Shown: in pieces, positions 31,578 to 33,530 of the stretch
Layout of the letters: each line of letters starts with the position of its first letter
How positions within the stretch are numbered: the first letter of the stretch is position 1
DNA from: Patescibacteria group bacterium
Lineage (GTDB): Bacteria > Patescibacteriota > UBA1384 > CAILIB01
DNA length: 33,530 bases
Direction of reading: 5' to 3'
Assembly: GCA_022842085.1 (NCBI GenBank)
Contig: JALHQF010000001.1
Location: 1-33,530, forward strand
Position numbers and translations under genes: made by a program
Notes under the pieces: model-generated
Databases searched by the model: none
What the model was told of the DNA's origin: nothing
Seen by the model: only the letters and a program-made list of their open reading frames with translations

Positions 31578-31583
31578 AGTATC
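31578..31583 (-). promoter_or_regulatory. Leaderless-type -10 box (GATACT) for the histidine phosphatase
   Basis: GATACT, six bases, then the GTG at 31571. First base deviates from TAnnnT. Confidence 0.4.
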
Positions 31584-31634
31584 CACCAGTTCACTAACCT
31601 GGACAACAACCTAAGATTTTGCTATCGCTACCGC

Positions 31635-32129
31635 ATGAGACGCACCGCTCTCGCCATGCTCCTCGGAGCGTTAACAATCACTGCCATTGCCCAAACCACG
31701 GGCCCCGAAACCCTTCAGCAGCTACGTGCTAAGCAGCGCGAGTTCCTAACCGGCGCCGAGCAGGTAAACCGCCTGCCCGATCCCAGCATGGACCGCGCCT
31801 TCCCGAGTGCACTCAAGTTCTGCAGGAAAGACGGTGTCGCCGGTCTCTGGGTTCCTGCCGAACTCAATGGCCTCACTGTCATGGTGGCACGCAATAACCT
31901 GGAGATGAATGCTCAGTTTGGCTTTGAGGACACGATTCCTAAAGAAATTCGGGTCGGCACCCTCAAGCACGGCACATTCTTTCCGCTCCCCAACCAGCAT
32001 GTCGCCCAAGCCCCAGGCACGCTCTACACCATGAGCCTCAAGCTGACGGTCGAAGGCAAAACGCTGGCGTGCAGCCGCACACTGCCAACCCTCCCGAGCA
32101 CACTCCCCGAGTGGAGTAGCCTCAACTAA
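31635..32129 (+). CDS. Exported protein of unknown function
   Basis: 164 residues from the ATG at 31635, with a signal peptide (MRRTALAMLLGALTITAIAQ) probably cleaved after AIA or AQT. The mature part has KFCRKDGVAGLWVPAELNGL and a beta-rich C-terminal half ending with LACSRTLP; the two cysteines could form a disulfide. No family recognised. TATCGC six bases before the ATG is a weak -10 box. A frame extension to 31506 would overlap the divergent phosphatase gene and destroy the signal peptide. A strong terminator follows. Confidence 0.8.
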   Translation: MRRTALAMLLGALTITAIAQTTGPETLQQLRAKQREFLTGAEQVNRLPDPSMDRAFPSALKFCRKDGVAGLWVPAELNGLTVMVARNNLEMNAQFGFEDTIPKEIRVGTLKHGTFFPLPNQHVAQAPGTLYTMSLKLTVEGKTLACSRTLPTLPSTLPEWSSLN

Positions 32130-32135
32130 CTACGG

Positions 32136-32163
32136 CCCCTCGCATTACGCGAGGGGTTCTTTT
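32136..32163 (+). terminator. Rho-independent terminator after the exported protein
   Basis: CCCCTCGC/GCGAGGGG, a perfect 8-bp stem with a five-base loop, followed by TTCTTTT. The right arm also encodes the last residues of msrB on the other strand. Confidence 0.88.
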
Positions 32164-32531
32164 GCTGCTGGAATAAAGAGGAGGGCAGCCGAGTTCATGC
32201 AGTACCGCAAGCCAGTTGGCTTCGGTCCATCCTCAAACACATGCCCGAGGTGTCCTTTGCAGGTAGCGCAGCGTACTTCATCTCGCAGCATCCCGTGCGA
32301 GGTATCGCCATGTATTTCGACCCTCGATGCATCTGAAACATCCCAGAAGCTTGGCCAACCGGTTCCGGAGTTGTACTTTTGGGAAGCGTCAAAGAGTAAA
32401 CTGCCACAGGCAGCGCACTGGTAGCTCCCAGCGCGCTTTTCGTTCCAGTATGCGTTGTCGAAGGGTGGCTCGGTACCGTGCTCGAAGAGCACGCGGTACT
32501 GCTCAGCGGTAAGGTGCGGGTAGCGACTCAT
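32145..32531 (-). CDS. msrB: Peptide-methionine (R)-S-oxide reductase MsrB
   Basis: A 128-residue enzyme that reduces methionine-R-sulfoxide in proteins. CAAC and CATC form the structural zinc site, with GTGWPSFW and the catalytic RYCMNSAAL cysteine. No signal peptide, so cytoplasmic. Its ATG overlaps the stop of the Clp gene (ATGA), so it is translated from the same mRNA, pairing oxidative and protein-damage repair. Confidence 0.96.
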   Translation of the reverse strand: MSRYPHLTAEQYRVLFEHGTEPPFDNAYWNEKRAGSYQCAACGSLLFDASQKYNSGTGWPSFWDVSDASRVEIHGDTSHGMLRDEVRCATCKGHLGHVFEDGPKPTGLRYCMNSAALLFIPAAKEPLA

Positions 32532-33530
32532 GCCGCTACGGGCATAGCCGCGCTTAGTACAAGTGCACCGTCCTTCCAGCCAAGCTCTACCTCGGCACCC
32601 TCGTGCACTTTGCCCGAAAGAAGCGCCTCGGCAAGTGGCTGCTCCACCTCCCGCTTTACCGTACGGCGAAGCTCCCTTGCGCCATACACACTACTGAATC
32701 CAGCTTCAGCAAGGTGCTCGCGAAGCTCTGTAGTAAACGTGAGGACAACCCCCTGAGCATGTGCAAGACGCGCCACTCGCGCCAGCTGGAGCTCCACAAT
32801 TTGAGCAATGCCCTCTTTAGTAAGAGGCTCAAATACGACTACTTCATCGAGGCGGTTAATGAGCTCTGGACGGAAGAATTGCCTTAGCACAGGCTCAAAC
32901 TCTGTCCGACCTGGTGAGGCGGTCTTCTTGCTATCGAAACCAATGCTCGTACTCTTGCCCTGGAAGAGCTCGCTCCCGAGGTTGCTCGTGAGAATAACCA
33001 CCGTGTTGCTGAAGTCTACGGTACGGCCCTTGCCATCAGTGAGACGGCCGTCCTCGAGAATTTGCAGCAGCACATTTGCTACTTCCGGATGTGCTTTCTC
33101 AATCTCATCGAGGAGCACAACGGTGTACGGGTTGCGGCGCACTTTCTCGGTAAGCTGACCAGCATCATCGTGTCCAACGTAGCCTGGGGGCGCACCGATC
33201 ATGCGGGCAACGGTGTGCCTCTCGCCGTACTCACTCATGTCTAGTCGCACCATGGCTTCTTCACTCCCAAATACCGATTCGGCAAGTGCTTTTGTGAGCT
33301 CGGTTTTCCCTACACCTGTGGGACCTACGAACAGGAAGGAGGCAATAGGCCGTCGACCGTCGGTAAGGCCTGCCCGCGCGACACGCACGGCATGCGCCAC
33401 AGCTGCTACGGCTTGGTCTTGCCCGATCACACGCTCTTTTAGACGAACTTCGAGATTGAGGAGCTTCTCACGCTCTATGGCGGTGAGCTCAGCCACGGGG
33501 ACGCCGGTAATTTTACTGACTACGGCAGCA
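32528..33530 (-). CDS. Clp AAA+ ATPase (ClpB/ClpC type), C-terminal part; 5' end beyond window
   Basis: 334 residues of the second AAA+ module. The frame is open to the window edge, and the residues before the internal GTG at 33496 read VVSKITGVPVAEL, the normal lead-in to module D2. Walker A GPTGVGKTE, Walker B VVLLDEIEKAH, sensor-1 TSNLGSE, the RPELINRLDEVVVFEPL arginine-finger region and the D2-small domain (GARELRRTVKREVEQPLAEALL) are all present. It unfolds or disaggregates proteins. Without the N-terminal half ClpB and ClpC cannot be separated. Translationally coupled to msrB. Confidence 0.95.
   Translation of the reverse strand, partial: AAVVSKITGVPVAELTAIEREKLLNLEVRLKERVIGQDQAVAAVAHAVRVARAGLTDGRRPIASFLFVGPTGVGKTELTKALAESVFGSEEAMVRLDMSEYGERHTVARMIGAPPGYVGHDDAGQLTEKVRRNPYTVVLLDEIEKAHPEVANVLLQILEDGRLTDGKGRTVDFSNTVVILTSNLGSELFQGKSTSIGFDSKKTASPGRTEFEPVLRQFFRPELINRLDEVVVFEPLTKEGIAQIVELQLARVARLAHAQGVVLTFTTELREHLAEAGFSSVYGARELRRTVKREVEQPLAEALLSGKVHEGAEVELGWKDGALVLSAAMPVAA

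Noticed and set aside
1..33530. CRISPR array, insertion sequence, phage or integration site
   Set aside because: No regularly spaced direct repeats, transposase or integrase motifs, or tRNA-linked duplications were seen on reading either strand.
1..33530. UGA recoding as in Gracilibacteria/Absconditabacteria
   Set aside because: TGA serves as a natural stop in several genes (for example at 7913, 19766, 27525 and 32528) where family lengths end normally.

Overview
The window is a dense, moderately GC-rich bacterial chromosome segment that uses the standard code: TGA ends several genes, for example in the ATGA overlap at 7910-7913. Gene content and style suggest a Patescibacteria/CPR-like or other streamlined lineage. 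The clues are scattered type IV pilus genes, very short intergenic gaps, a short MscL, and a small N-terminal helical domain on a membrane-anchored protein. This placement is an inference; there is no rRNA or tRNA gene in the window to test it.

Layout. 1-3517: pilC (cut by the window edge), an inverted small gene, and pilB, which carries an HU-like domain at its N-terminus. 3558-6468: dnaX, ferredoxin, exonuclease III, mscL. 6540-19766: a glycogen/alpha-glucan locus with a GT4 glycosyltransferase, GH57 enzyme, DUF5752-like protein, GT3 (eukaryotic-type) glycogen synthase, debranching enzyme, GT35 phosphorylase and a GH15-like enzyme. Interspersed are an alkyltransferase-like (ATL) repair protein, a lone ketoacyl synthase, membrane/exported proteins and a PlsC-like acyltransferase. 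19763-21613: anchored exported protein and AlkA glycosylase. 21649-25356: a deoxypyrimidine module with a tandem ThyX-like protein, dTMP kinase and a two-repeat dCTP deaminase. 25392-33530: pilT, alanine racemase, 6-phosphogluconolactonase, zinc-ribbon protein, Ca2+-type P-ATPase, histidine phosphatase, exported protein, msrB and the 3' end of a Clp ATPase gene.

Two regulatory themes come directly from the bases. First, most promoter-proximal genes have a TAnnnT -10 box ending six (sometimes seven or eight) bases before the start codon, with no Shine-Dalgarno sequence. This is the signature of leaderless transcription, and it decides several start codons. Only three genes (ketoacyl synthase, ThyX-like, dcd) have clear Shine-Dalgarno leaders. 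Second, the palindrome TGTTGA-N6-TCAACA occurs exactly three times: before the GT4-GH57 operon, before the DUF5752-GT3-debranching operon, and inside the debranching gene. Two one-mismatch copies lie at pilT and in alr. It looks like the operator of an unseen glycogen regulator.

The strongest candidates for something undescribed are the HU-like/PilB fusion, the shared glycogen-locus operator, and the tandem ThyX-like protein with its dTMP kinase and dCTP deaminase neighbours. No CRISPR array, insertion sequence, tRNA or rRNA was seen, and no gap exceeds about 200 bases.
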